This document shows positions 23,273-33,194 of a stretch of DNA of 39,673 nt, in pieces (the first letter of the stretch is position 1; the number at the start of each line of letters is the position of its first letter). This DNA comes from an uncultured Collinsella sp. (GTDB lineage: Bacteria; Actinomycetota; Coriobacteriia; Coriobacteriales; Coriobacteriaceae): contig UQTD01000008.1 in NCBI GenBank assembly GCA_900543845.1, positions 1-39,673 on the forward strand, written 5' to 3'. The notes beneath the pieces were generated by a model. It was not told where the DNA came from and ran no database searches. It saw only the letters and a program-made list of their open reading frames with translations. Made by a program: the position numbers and the translations under genes.

Positions 23273-23341
23273 TTGAACCTTCATGGGGTTGCCCCCATAC
23301 GGACCTGAACCGTACGCGTCTGCCAATTCCGCCACGCCCGC
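23255..23341 (-). tRNA. tRNA-Leu (anticodon CAG)
   Basis: An 87-nt gene including encoded CCA. Acceptor GCGGGCG pairs with CGCCCGC. The anticodon loop of the stem ACGG/CCGT region carries CAG. The long extra arm (ATGGGGGCAACCCCAT) is typical of leucine tRNAs. The T arm is GAAGGTTCAAGTCCTTT and the discriminator is A. Its 3' end is duplicated downstream in element B. Confidence 0.96.
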
Positions 23342-23384
23342 GTGCAGGAATTAGAATAACGGAGCGCTACCGCGAACGCAAGAA

Positions 23385-24302
23385 CTATTTTTGAAAAAGT
23401 TTGCAGGCATTTTCCCAAGCTGCTCGCGCGATTGCCTCAGCATCCTCGCCGGTACGATCGACACGGTCGTTGACCAGCGTGTTTGCCGTGATAGAAATCA
23501 TTGCCGGCTCGCACTCAAGACCGCGAATGGGCTCCGGTGCCATATACGGGCAATCCGTCTCGAACAAAATGCGATCGAGCGGGGTCGCCGCAAATGCCTC
23601 GCGCACCTCGTCGTTGCGCTTAAAGGTGGCCGCGCCGCCATAGGCGATATAGCAGCCCAAACCCACAAAGCGCTCCATCGTAGTTCGATCCTCGCCAAAG
23701 CAGTGCAGCACGCAACCGGCCTGAGGCACGCCTACCTCGCGCAGCACGTTGTACGCATCAACGTGCGAAGTGCGCTCCCCATCCGAGTCCTCGTGCCGCA
23801 GGTGCAGCTCCACCGGCACATTGCGGCGCACAGCAACTTCGAGCTGACGTACCATGCAATCAATCTGCACGCTGTGGGGCGCCGGCGCGATGTCGTCGTC
23901 GTAATCCATGTGATAGTCCAGACCGATCTCGCCGATGCCGACGCACAAAGGGTCATCAAGCGCAGCAACAACCTGTGCGTGAATGTCGTCGGTATAATCC
24001 GGCGCGCCATAGGGGTGAACGCCAGCGAGATACTTGATCTGCGGAATATCCCGCATCGGCAGAATCTCGCGCACGAGCCAGTCGCTATAGTCCGTCACGC
24101 TGCGCTTGTCGGCGATGGGGTCGAGCATCGTCACCAACAGATCGACGCCCGCGGCTTTGGCGCGCACGAGCGTTTCGGGCACTTCTTTGCCCCAAAACGA
24201 AAGCAGATGCGCATGCGTGTCGGCAAGCGGTGCCAAGGGCACGGGGCAGGCAACCGTCTTCTTTTTCTTGGTAAACGTCACGCGTTCGGCATTAATCGTC
24301 AT
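23385..24302 (-). CDS. TatD-family metal-dependent hydrolase
   Basis: A 305-residue TIM-barrel metalloenzyme. TatD proteins are 3'-5' DNases in characterised cases. Metal-binding motifs are visible: DTHAHL near residue 28, IGEIGLDYH near residue 125, ELHLRH near residue 160, LHCFGED near residue 195 and FETDCPYMAP near residue 245. A short basic N-terminal extension (FTKKKKTV) precedes the domain. The start overlaps the end of rsmA by 11 bases, with AGGAG upstream, so translation is probably coupled. The usual actinobacterial order metG, tatD, rsmA is changed here: rsmA precedes tatD. Confidence 0.93.
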   Translation of the reverse strand: MTINAERVTFTKKKKTVACPVPLAPLADTHAHLLSFWGKEVPETLVRAKAAGVDLLVTMLDPIADKRSVTDYSDWLVREILPMRDIPQIKYLAGVHPYGAPDYTDDIHAQVVAALDDPLCVGIGEIGLDYHMDYDDDIAPAPHSVQIDCMVRQLEVAVRRNVPVELHLRHEDSDGERTSHVDAYNVLREVGVPQAGCVLHCFGEDRTTMERFVGLGCYIAYGGAATFKRNDEVREAFAATPLDRILFETDCPYMAPEPIRGLECEPAMISITANTLVNDRVDRTGEDAEAIARAAWENACKLFQK

Positions 24303-25152
24303 GGATTAGCTCCTGGGCCAGGCGGACAAAGTCAGCAACATCGAGCGTCTCGGCGCGCGTGGTGGGTGAGATACCGCAAGCCTCAAAGGCGGCATCGAGC
24401 ACGTCCTTGGCAAAGCCGTTGGCGCTCATGGAATTGCGGATGGTCTTGCGACGCTGAGCAAATGCGGCGTCAATCACGCGGGCCACAAACTCGCGATCGA
24501 GTCCTTCGGGCACCACGCCGTCAACACGGTCGATACGCACGACGGCCGAGTCCACGTGCGGTGCCGGCATAAAGCAACGCGGCGGCACCTCAAAGCGACC
24601 CGTCACCTGCGCATACAGGCCGAGCTTTGCCGTATAGCCGCCATAGGTCTTATTGCCCGGCACTGCGGCAATGCGATCGGCAACCTCCTTTTGAACCATG
24701 ACGACGGCGCGCTTGAGCGCGGGCATCGTCTGGAAGAACTGCAGGATGATCGTCGCCGCCACGTTATAGGGCAGGTTCGCGACAAATACCGTCGGCTCAC
24801 CGCCCGCAACCTGCTCAATCTGCTCCGGCGTCACCCTGAGCGCGTCGCCCATGATAAAGCGGAAGTTGGCGTAGTCAGCGGCATGGGCATCGAGCACCGG
24901 CTCGAGCTCGGGGTCGGCCTCGATCGACGTGACGCACGCCGCCTCCTGCAGCAGCGCAAGCGTGAGCGTACCAACGCCCGGACCGACCTCGAGCACGCGC
25001 TCATCGCCCGCAAGCTCGGAAAGCTCGCAAATGCGCTCAATTACATGGTTGTCGATCAGGAAGTTCTGGCCCAGGCGATGCTTGGTCGCAAGGCCAAACT
25101 CCTCCAGCAGCTCCCTTGTTGCCGTGGGGTTTGCCAAAGGCGAAGTTGTCAT
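24292..25152 (-). CDS. rsmA: 16S rRNA (adenine1518-N6/adenine1519-N6)-dimethyltransferase
   Basis: Dimethylates two adjacent adenines in the 3' hairpin of 16S rRNA late in 30S assembly. The 286-residue protein has the N-terminal KHRLGQNFLID motif, the SAM-binding motif I VLEVGPGVGTLT, the acidic SIEADPEL loop, motif IV VANLPYNVA with the catalytic NLPY, and the C-terminal FAQRRKTIRNSM segment. A strong ribosome-binding site AAGGAGG lies six bases upstream. It starts a two-gene operon with tatD, 39 bases beyond the metG terminator. Confidence 0.97.
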   Translation of the reverse strand: MTTSPLANPTATRELLEEFGLATKHRLGQNFLIDNHVIERICELSELAGDERVLEVGPGVGTLTLALLQEAACVTSIEADPELEPVLDAHAADYANFRFIMGDALRVTPEQIEQVAGGEPTVFVANLPYNVAATIILQFFQTMPALKRAVVMVQKEVADRIAAVPGNKTYGGYTAKLGLYAQVTGRFEVPPRCFMPAPHVDSAVVRIDRVDGVVPEGLDREFVARVIDAAFAQRRKTIRNSMSANGFAKDVLDAAFEACGISPTTRAETLDVADFVRLAQELIHDD

Positions 25153-25190
25153 AGTTGCCTCCTTAGCATGGTGGCGGCGTCTTGAAACAA

Positions 25191-25220
25191 AAGGGCATGG
25201 ACCGTTGCGGCCATGCCCTT
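25191..25220 (-). terminator. Rho-independent terminator of metG
   Basis: A perfect 10-bp stem AAGGGCATGG (25191-25200) with CCATGCCCTT (25211-25220). On the minus strand it runs into TTTTGTTTC. It lies about 40 bases past the metG stop and just before rsmA. Confidence 0.9.
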
Positions 25221-25259
25221 ACATCTAAACAGCAAATTGCCGATATGGCGCGCGGCGGC

Positions 25260-26861
<1,602 letters not shown>

Positions 26862-26930
26862 GGGGTTTGTCCTCCAGAAAAACGTTGCATACAGGGGATG
26901 ATTCTAGCGCAAGGGCTGGATATCCTCCAT

Positions 26931-27809
26931 CTATTGCATATCGAGCACCATGGCATAGACATCGCGCTTGCGGCGCGAGTACTTCTGTGACAGGCGCTTT
27001 GCCACCGCGGAGGCGGGCTCCCCCTCCTCGAGCGCGGTGCGAATGTCCTCGCGCAGGGCCTCGTCGGGGTCTACCGCTGCGGCTCCAACCGGCACGGTAC
27101 CGGCATCCTCGTCCTCACTCGGCGGCGCGATGACCAGCGCGATCTCGCCCTTTACCTCGCCACGGGCACGCAGCTCCTCGGTTAGCTGGGCGGCGGGTCC
27201 GCGCAAGACTTCCTCGTGCAGTTTGGTGAGCTCGCGGCAAACGGCAACATCGCGCTGGGGAAAGACCTCGGCCACGGCCTCGAGCGTCGCGACGATGCGA
27301 TGTGGAGACTCGTAGAAGATGAGCGCGCCGGGGACGACGGCAAGGCGCTGCAGTCGGCGCACGCGGTCGCCGTGCTTGCGGCCCAAAAAGCCTTCGAAGA
27401 AGAAATGCTCGCAGGGAATACCGGACGATACGAGCGCCGTGACGCAAGCAGAGGGGCCGGGAATAACCTCGACAGGCACGTCCGCCTCGCGCGCCGCCTC
27501 AACCAAAGCCTGGCCGGGATCAGACACACTCGGCATACCGGCGTCCGAGGCAAAGGCGAGGGTCTCCCCCGCCAGCAGGCGGTCGACCAGGCCAGCTGCG
27601 CGACTTGCGATCACATTCTCGTCGCAACGAACGAGCGGCTTGGAGATGCCTAGGTGCATCAGCAACTTTGAGGTCACACGCGTGTCTTCGCAGCAGATGG
27701 CATCGGCGGCGGCAAAGGCCTCGCCAACGCGCGGGGACAGGTCGCCCAGATTGCCGATGGGCGTACCGACCACATAAAGTTTGCCCGTACGGGCGCTGTT
27801 TTGCGTCAT
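26931..27809 (-). CDS. rsmI: 16S rRNA (cytidine1402-2'-O)-methyltransferase RsmI
   Basis: A tetrapyrrole-methylase-fold enzyme that 2'-O-methylates C1402 of 16S rRNA in the decoding centre. The 292-residue product has the N-terminal GKLYVVGTPIGNLGDLSPR, ICCEDTRVTSKLL, the glycine-rich ASDAGMPSVSDPGQALV, the IPGPSACVTALVSSG loop, and FFEGFLGRK, all diagnostic. An extra acidic linker (PPSEDEDAGTVPVGAA) precedes the C-terminal helical part SQKYSRRKRDVYAMV. It begins six bases after the GH5-like gene, so the two share a transcript leading toward metG. Confidence 0.96.
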   Translation of the reverse strand: MTQNSARTGKLYVVGTPIGNLGDLSPRVGEAFAAADAICCEDTRVTSKLLMHLGISKPLVRCDENVIASRAAGLVDRLLAGETLAFASDAGMPSVSDPGQALVEAAREADVPVEVIPGPSACVTALVSSGIPCEHFFFEGFLGRKHGDRVRRLQRLAVVPGALIFYESPHRIVATLEAVAEVFPQRDVAVCRELTKLHEEVLRGPAAQLTEELRARGEVKGEIALVIAPPSEDEDAGTVPVGAAAVDPDEALREDIRTALEEGEPASAVAKRLSQKYSRRKRDVYAMVLDMQ

Positions 27810-27815
27810 ATCAAC

Positions 27816-28877
27816 CTATTCAATCATGCCGCGCTCGAGCGTGCCAAGTGCCGCGCGAGCGTCCCATGCTGCAATACGCTTCTCGGTCTTCCACGTTTGG
27901 AAGAACCAGCCAGCCGCAGGCGCAAACGATGCCAGCTGGTTGGCGATGAACACGCGCTCGTACGCATTGCGGCCCTCGGGCGTAACCGACGAGTTGGCAA
28001 AAATCGCCGCACCCGACCATTCACCCACCAAAACGGGGAACCCAGTTGCGACCGCCTCTTTGAGCTCGCGCTTGTTGCGCGAAATCGCCGTCGTCAGACC
28101 GCGGGGGCTCGTGATGTCGAGCGCATACTCGTCGCGGTAATGGTACAGGTGAAGGTCCATGTAGACGTTCTTGTACTTGGCACCGCGCATAAAGTGCTTC
28201 CACTCGCCGGGGTGTCCCGAAGAGGAAAAGACGACGATCTTGTCCTCGGGCATATACGAACGAACGAGCTCATACGCGTCACGATAGAAGTTGCGCAGGT
28301 AGTGCGCCGGAATACCGTCCGTCATGGTAAAGAGGCTCTTGCGTACGCTCATCTGCGGCGTGTCCAACAGCTCGATGCCCAGCAGGCTCTCGGCCTCACC
28401 ATAGCGATCGGCCAGGCGCTCGAGCACATCGAGCGCAACGTGACGGCCGTTGGTGGACGAATGCCACTCGGCAACAGCCTCCGGAGTGGTGGGCGAATCG
28501 TTGGAATCGCCCTGACCGCCGGGTACAGTCGCCAGATCGAGCAGTACGCGGATGTTGTACTTGGCGGCCCACTCAATAGCGCGATCGATATAATCGACGA
28601 CCGAGATGTAGGAAGCGTCGGACTCCTGCGAGCCAAAGGCATACCACGGCACCGGCAGGCGCACGGCGTTGAGACCGATCTGCGCCATACGGCGAAAATC
28701 GTCCTCGCTCACAAACGTCTCGTAATGGCGACGCATGCGCTCGTTATAGGCAGCGGTGCCCATGGCCTCCTGCAGCTCGGCTGCATTGGATGCTCCAGTC
28801 GCTGCATAGAGCGACGGGGTCACCCAGGGCTCGGGAATAAACCAGCCAGAGAGATTAACGCCGAGAATCCTCTCCAT
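27816..28877 (-). CDS. GH5-like glycoside hydrolase homologue, probably inactive as a hydrolase
   Basis: A 353-residue TIM-barrel protein resembling the exo-1,3-glucanase branch of family GH5. Visible GH5 landmarks are NLSGWFIPEPWVTPSLY (residues 8-24), NAVRLPVPWYAF (70-81), DLHLYHY (241-247) and the nucleophile region LVGEWSG with Glu286. The acid/base motif NEP is replaced by DTP (residues 172-174 in IELLDTPQ), and the usual DLHGAPG reads DLATVPG. Both changes remove residues needed for retaining hydrolysis, so it may bind a glucan or have a changed role. No signal peptide is seen, so it is cytoplasmic. ATG is chosen with a GGGGG purine run upstream; a GTG one codon earlier is possible. It heads the rsmI-metG transcript. 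Confidence 0.8.
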   Translation of the reverse strand: MERILGVNLSGWFIPEPWVTPSLYAATGASNAAELQEAMGTAAYNERMRRHYETFVSEDDFRRMAQIGLNAVRLPVPWYAFGSQESDASYISVVDYIDRAIEWAAKYNIRVLLDLATVPGGQGDSNDSPTTPEAVAEWHSSTNGRHVALDVLERLADRYGEAESLLGIELLDTPQMSVRKSLFTMTDGIPAHYLRNFYRDAYELVRSYMPEDKIVVFSSSGHPGEWKHFMRGAKYKNVYMDLHLYHYRDEYALDITSPRGLTTAISRNKRELKEAVATGFPVLVGEWSGAAIFANSSVTPEGRNAYERVFIANQLASFAPAAGWFFQTWKTEKRIAAWDARAALGTLERGMIE

Positions 28878-28942
28878 CACGGCCCCCTTCGAATCGCGCA
28901 GGTCGGACCTGCATCGTATTGCATAGGAAAAGTATCGTTTTG

Positions 28943-28948
28943 AGTATA
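28943..28948 (-). promoter_or_regulatory. Candidate -10 box for the GH5-like gene operon
   Basis: TATACT on the minus strand, 66 bases before the start codon. No convincing -35 is present at the usual distance. Confidence 0.4.
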
Positions 28949-29070
28949 CCCGCGCGTGCGGACAGGCGACCGAACGGTCTACAAAGTGGCGCAAAAGTGG
29001 GAGGAATGTCCTGGCAGACGGAACCCGAGATGCACACGCCAAGATGCACACGTGCGCCGGAAGTAGGCGG

Positions 29071-29256
29071 CCGGAAAGCGTGCCCCGTTTTTTCGCAAGA
29101 GACTGGAATGTATTTTCCGCTGGCAGGCCCAACCGGAAAGCGCATCCCGCAATTCCGCGAAATTCCGGTCCACACTTTCCCAAACAGGCTCAAAGCGGAA
29201 ACTGCATCCCGCTCTGAAGCCAAATTCCGGGATGCAGTTTCCGCAGGAGCCCTCGG
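29071..29256. repeat. 62-bp tandem repeat of degenerate palindromes, three units
   Basis: Units begin at 29071, 29133 and 29195, exactly 62 bases apart. Each starts (C/G)CGGAAA, continues with a CATCCCG-like or TGCCCCG segment, has a central GG(A/T) stretch and a TTTCC segment, then AGGCCC or AGGCTC. The third unit holds a perfect 17-bp inverted repeat (29195-29211 with 29228-29244, 16-base loop). The first two are eroded versions. A fainter partial unit may precede 29071. The segment lies in the 423-bp gap between the GH5-like gene and tRNA-Phe, and no credible gene covers it. Confidence 0.75.
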
Positions 29257-29261
29257 TAAAA

Positions 29262-29287
29262 GAAAAGGACCCCTTAGCAGAGGTCCT
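29262..29287 (-). terminator. Terminator downstream of tRNA-Phe
   Basis: AGGACC (29266-29271) pairs with GGTCCT (29282-29287). On the minus strand it is followed by TTTTCTTTT. Confidence 0.8.
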
Positions 29288-29300
29288 AGTCAATTCAAGG

Positions 29301-29373
<73 letters not shown>

Positions 29374-29500
29374 ATTTGAGGTGTGCCTTGTTTCAAGGCT
29401 TGATTAGTATAACCAAGGACGCGCTCCGGTCAACCGAGAATTTTAAAAAAGTTTTTGAGCATAGCCTCGGTTCTATAAATCGGCACGTCAGAAGCATCAA

Positions 29501-29539
29501 CCGGCAGAAAGAAGTTTTCGCTCCACCTTCTTATGCCGG
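29501..29539 (-). terminator. Hairpin at the end of the tad operon
   Basis: CCGGCA (29501-29506) pairs with TGCCGG (29534-29539), extended by AAGAAG (29509-29514) with CTTCTT (29527-29532). It begins inside the last codons of the DUF192 gene. A T-rich stretch lies further downstream on the minus strand. Confidence 0.5.
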
Positions 29540-29890
29540 CACGCGTTGGAGAACAGGGGGCGAAACAATAATTGAAGGGCGCTCGAGTACCGCCCAGGCG
29601 CCGGGGCAGGAACACATACGCCAGGGACGTACGTTTTCGTAGCACGCGAGGATGTTGCCGTTGCGGTCGATAAAGGCGATGTCGATGGGATAGGCCATAA
29701 AGCAGGTGTGAACCGAGGAACAGCGCGGAAACGCCATGACAAGCGGCAGTCCGCTGGCGGCAATCGGCCGCCGTCCCAGCATGCCGCGCAGACGCACGGT
29801 AAACGACTCCGCCACCACAAACTCGGCCGGCGTCCAGCCCAACCTGTTGAGCGCCCGAGCGTAGGCGATATAGGACGAGACCGCGGTCAC
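29531..29890 (-). CDS. DUF192-family protein
   Basis: A 119-residue protein of the DUF192 fold. The family core is clear: RLRGMLGRRP, LPLVMAFPRCSSVHTCFMAYPIDIAFIDRNGNIL, and NVRPWRMCSCPGAWAVLE. DUF192 proteins are often secreted, and their function is unsettled. Here there is no signal peptide. I place the start at the GTG whose TG overlaps the TGA stop of the preceding TadE-like gene (GTGA), with GGGGG upstream. An ATG seven codons earlier is an alternative. As the last gene of the tad operon it is a plausible accessory of pilus assembly, which is inference. Confidence 0.85.
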   Translation of the reverse strand: MTAVSSYIAYARALNRLGWTPAEFVVAESFTVRLRGMLGRRPIAASGLPLVMAFPRCSSVHTCFMAYPIDIAFIDRNGNILACYENVRPWRMCSCPGAWAVLERPSIIVSPPVLQRVPA

Positions 29891-30363
29891 ATGACCACCC
29901 CCGGACGCCATGGATCGACCGTCACCGCGCGTTCATGCGAGAGCACGGCCGGCGCCCCCAGGGAAACGCCGGCGATGCTCAGCGAACTCGGCCACGGCTC
30001 GTAGTGCATGGTGCAGGTATAGGTCCTAAACGTGCCAGAAAGAGAGAGCAGGCCACCATCCGATGACGCCGTGCCCTGCTCGCTCGAGACCTCGACCTGT
30101 AGGTCATATCCCTCCATGGCATCCTGAATCTGAGCTTGAACGGTCGCGGAAGCGTCAATGGAGCTCTCGTCACCCTCCCCGCCCGGCGCCACAGCGTGCG
30201 CCAGCACGATGTCGGGCACCACGCGGTCGAAGCGCGCGACCGCGCCGGCAAAGATCATGACGTTGTACGCGATGAGAGCCAGCACGAGCAGAACAGGCGT
30301 GACCACGGCCATCTCGACCGTCGCCTGGGCACGCTCCTCGCGCAAGCCCGTGCGAATGCCCAT
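29887..30363 (-). CDS. TadE-like pseudopilin
   Basis: A 158-residue protein with a short basic leader MGIRTGLREERAQATVEMAVVTP and one membrane span (LLVLALIAYNVMIFAG). The (E)ER-AQ-TVE motif just before the span is the TadE signature and fits prepilin processing. The rest is a small extracytoplasmic domain. The ATG overlaps the TAA stop of the TadG-like gene by one base (TAATG), so translation is coupled. TadE/TadF pseudopilins help initiate Flp pilus assembly. Confidence 0.85.
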   Translation of the reverse strand: MGIRTGLREERAQATVEMAVVTPVLLVLALIAYNVMIFAGAVARFDRVVPDIVLAHAVAPGGEGDESSIDASATVQAQIQDAMEGYDLQVEVSSEQGTASSDGGLLSLSGTFRTYTCTMHYEPWPSSLSIAGVSLGAPAVLSHERAVTVDPWRPGVVM

Positions 30364-32528
30364 TACGATCCACCGCCAAAAGCTCCCACCAGCGTGGCAA
30401 CATCGACAGTGAGCGGGATGGAGCCGCCGCCGGGCAGCGGGATCTCCGCAAGCGTGAACACCGCGCCGTTGATGGTGCGCTCGACGTGATATTCCAAGGC
30501 CTCGCAAAGTGCCTTGGGGTCAGTCACGCCCAAGGGGATTTTTCGCAGGGCATCTTGAGCTTTGGAGATGCCCGCGATATCGGACCCCGGACTTTTGATG
30601 ACATTGGCGGTATCGGTCAGCACCGGTTTTCGCAGACGCAAATCGCACGGTTCGAGCCCCAGCGCCGCCACGGAGGACGAAACGGTGTCACCGAGCCAGG
30701 ACGCGATGGAGCCTAACGCGCCGCTACCCCCTCCCAAGCCACCGATCAGCTCTCCCATAAGCTCGTCGGCCGCACCCTGGATGTCTCCGTACCCCACAAG
30801 CAGGCGGCCCCAAACATCCATAACGCCGTCGAGCACGCCGGCAACGCCGCCCGAACGCTCCTCCAGCGTCGAGAAAAACCGCGAGAGGACGTTATTTTGT
30901 GCCGTCGCATCATCGGGCGCGAGCACTGCAGCAGAAATTGCACCACGATCGCCAAGCTCAACTGCCGTGTTAAACGAAGAGTTGAGCTCGTCGGGACTGG
31001 AGATGGCGCCAGAGACCGCAAAGGCGACCACGCCGTTGCGACCGGGCGGGGCGATGCGCGGGCGCTCGCCCGAAAGCTCTTTGATGGCGGTATCGAACGC
31101 ATTGCCCGCACGGTCGGCTTCGTCCTCAGTTTGACGCTCGAGCTCAAGCTCCTTGTTGCGACAGTCGACGTAGTCCTCCAGGGCGTCTTTAAACTTGTCA
31201 AAGTGATACTCGAAGCCGTTTTCGATAGAGGTTGAAGGCGCCGCAACAGCACCAAGCGACGAAACGCCAAAATGGCATTTACTGCATTTATCCTGTCCAT
31301 CGTAATCGGCAACCGAAGCAAATCCGCTCGGCGTTCCTTTCTTATAGTTAGGGCAGGTCGTCCCGTAATGCAGATACGCCTTGTCATTGTTCACGCTAGT
31401 CGGCCACACCGCATCGGTATAGAGTTCCGTCGCCCGGACCTCGTCAGAATTGCGCGGCAACAGTGGAATATAGGAGGAAACCCTGTCTCCGTTCTCGGTT
31501 ATATATGCCCGATCGACCTCCGCGCTCGCATAGGTATAAAACGCCTTACGCGCCGCAGACTCCGCCTTCATCTCGACACTCGAGCCTTGGGGTTTTTCAT
31601 TTGTCCGACGCCGATGGTAGTAGGCCTTCGCACGATCGAGCGCCACTTTGGGCTCCCACGTAACGCTCGAAACGTAATGCGGATTTTGAACACCGGAGAG
31701 ATCCGTTAGGCTTTTCGCACGCTCCCACATACACGAACAGCTGCCGACCGAACCTTTATCCGACCCACCGCAATCCGCAAGCCAGGCGCGCTCTTTGGCC
31801 TTCGCCGTCTCCTCCGATGCTTTTTGTAGCTCCTCGGCCGCGCGCTCCAGATCTTCCGACGCATCTTTAATGGCATCGGTCGAGATTTCGGATCCTTCGA
31901 GCGCAACAAAATCCGACTCGGATGTCCTGGGCACGGCAAGCGCCGTACCGGTATAGGTCACGCCGTCGGTATCCTGCGACGATACTGCCTGCATGGCGCG
32001 CGCGGCAACCAGGTACGGCAAGGCGGTCTCGATCTTTTGCAGGCCCTTTGCCGCGCTTTTGGCAAACTTGTTACGCGTTTTAATGATCTGGGTTCCCGTA
32101 TCGATGATATCGCTGCCGACAACCTCGGCGCCCGGAATGAGAATGGCAACCAAGCCGGTGCCGATCGTGGCAAACCCCGCCAGGCCCAAACTCAAAATGC
32201 TCGCATCCACCACCGTGGCGGCCGTGTGATAGGACGACACCACGTTGGCGCCCGCCAGTGCACCGCTATCGGCCGCCACCTGGGTATCTCCGGCGCGCGA
32301 CATGCTCCATATCGCCGCGGTCGACGAAAACAGCAGCGTAAGCACCGCCAGAATGACAACCGCAGAGGAGAGCGTGGTATAGGCCCCGTCTTCGATAAAC
32401 AAGTCGATACCGGCACGGCCCATAAAGCCGCCCCGCTTGCGGCGAGCGCCTGGTCGACGGCGAGCCGCAAACCCTTGCGTCGCCCGCAACAGGCAGCGCC
32501 TAATCCCATGCAGCAATCCATGAATCAT
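30363..32528 (-). CDS. Large TadG-like membrane-anchored protein with cysteine-rich centre
   Basis: A 721-residue protein. The basic N-terminus is followed by a membrane span at about 50-72 (LSSAVVILAVLTLLFSSTAAIW) and SMSRAGDTQVAADSGALAGANVV, a segment found at the start of TadG-like and other Tad-associated proteins. The extracytoplasmic part contains a helical E/K/A-rich region (about 195-225), cysteine motifs CGGSDKGSVGSCSC and CPNYK...CSKCHF that may hold metal or disulfides, and a glycine-rich C-terminal part. The start ATG has GGAGGGAG upstream and lies inside the preceding gene (28-base overlap). It is probably a surface or assembly component of the pilus. Specific role unknown. Confidence 0.7.
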   Translation of the reverse strand: MIHGLLHGIRRCLLRATQGFAARRRPGARRKRGGFMGRAGIDLFIEDGAYTTLSSAVVILAVLTLLFSSTAAIWSMSRAGDTQVAADSGALAGANVVSSYHTAATVVDASILSLGLAGFATIGTGLVAILIPGAEVVGSDIIDTGTQIIKTRNKFAKSAAKGLQKIETALPYLVAARAMQAVSSQDTDGVTYTGTALAVPRTSESDFVALEGSEISTDAIKDASEDLERAAEELQKASEETAKAKERAWLADCGGSDKGSVGSCSCMWERAKSLTDLSGVQNPHYVSSVTWEPKVALDRAKAYYHRRRTNEKPQGSSVEMKAESAARKAFYTYASAEVDRAYITENGDRVSSYIPLLPRNSDEVRATELYTDAVWPTSVNNDKAYLHYGTTCPNYKKGTPSGFASVADYDGQDKCSKCHFGVSSLGAVAAPSTSIENGFEYHFDKFKDALEDYVDCRNKELELERQTEDEADRAGNAFDTAIKELSGERPRIAPPGRNGVVAFAVSGAISSPDELNSSFNTAVELGDRGAISAAVLAPDDATAQNNVLSRFFSTLEERSGGVAGVLDGVMDVWGRLLVGYGDIQGAADELMGELIGGLGGGSGALGSIASWLGDTVSSSVAALGLEPCDLRLRKPVLTDTANVIKSPGSDIAGISKAQDALRKIPLGVTDPKALCEALEYHVERTINGAVFTLAEIPLPGGGSIPLTVDVATLVGAFGGGS

Positions 32529-33012
32529 AATCTCCCTCCAGCCATTCGGGACGCGATCGATACGAGACGTCGACCTTGAGCTCGACATAGCCGCCCTCAC
32601 CCGCACTGCCCATGGCCTGCACAAATGCACCGATCACGGGCAGCGGCTTAACCTCGCCGGCAACAGACACGGACGAAACGCCACCGGCACCGGCCCGCCC
32701 CAACTCGATATCCCACGACAGCGGCCCGCCGGCATGAAAAATCGAGACGTTGGGCACCGCGGCAAGTCTGCGGCGAGTGAACTCCTTAAGGTCATCGTCG
32801 TCCTCCACCGTCGTCGTGGTCATAAGCCGCGCGGTCTCGGCGGCGGCAGACTCCATGACCGCACGCGTATAGAGCAGGCACACCGGCTGCAACGCGAGCA
32901 AGATAAGTGTCAAAAACGTCGGCAGCAAAAAGGCGGCCTCGACCGTAGATTGCGCCCGATCCTCGCACGCGATATCAATACAGAGCGATGTCCTTGGCAC
33001 CCGTCGCGGCAT
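32500..33012 (-). CDS. TadE/TadF-like pseudopilin
   Basis: A protein of about 170 residues with the leader CEDRAQSTVEAAFLLPTF, a membrane span (LTLILLALQPVCLLYTRA) and an extracytoplasmic domain ending EWLEGDYDSWIAAWD. The EDRAQSTVE motif marks it as a TadE-type pseudopilin. The true start is uncertain. The ATG at 33012 overlaps the previous gene by 38 bases and has a weak ribosome-binding site, and an ATG 24 bases further up is an alternative. Confidence 0.75.
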   Translation of the reverse strand: MPRRVPRTSLCIDIACEDRAQSTVEAAFLLPTFLTLILLALQPVCLLYTRAVMESAAAETARLMTTTTVEDDDDLKEFTRRRLAAVPNVSIFHAGGPLSWDIELGRAGAGGVSSVSVAGEVKPLPVIGAFVQAMGSAGEGGYVELKVDVSYRSRPEWLEGDYDSWIAAWD

Positions 33013-33193
33013 CGATAACCGACGATGGGGCGACGCCATGAGACGCCGCCCGCTCGACCAGTGCCGCCAAGCGCCCATCGGCGCCAGCGCGCCAAAGCCC
33101 CGCAATCGCCAGCACAATCGATAACAGCGCCACGGTGACGATGGCGTATTCGACGGTCGACTGAGCAGATTCCTCACGCAGGACATCATGCAT
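32975..33193 (-). CDS. Short Flp/TadE-like prepilin
   Basis: A 72-residue protein with REESAQSTVEYAIVTV directly before a membrane span (ALLSIVLAIAGLW), the same layout as the Flp pilin in this operon. AGGAGGGG seven bases upstream supports the ATG, which follows the preceding stop by one base (TGAAATG). It could be a second pilin or a minor pseudopilin. Confidence 0.8.
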   Translation of the reverse strand: MHDVLREESAQSTVEYAIVTVALLSIVLAIAGLWRAGADGRLAALVERAASHGVAPSSVIDAATGAKDIALY

Positions 33194-33194
33194 T

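Noticed and set aside
22979..23335. Possible protein across element B and tRNA-Leu
   Set aside because: The frame runs through a tRNA gene, terminators and the hairpin block. Such translations recur as spurious annotations of this repeat.
29071..29256. CRISPR array
   Set aside because: Units are contiguous and similar along their whole 62 bases, with no unique spacers and no cas genes.
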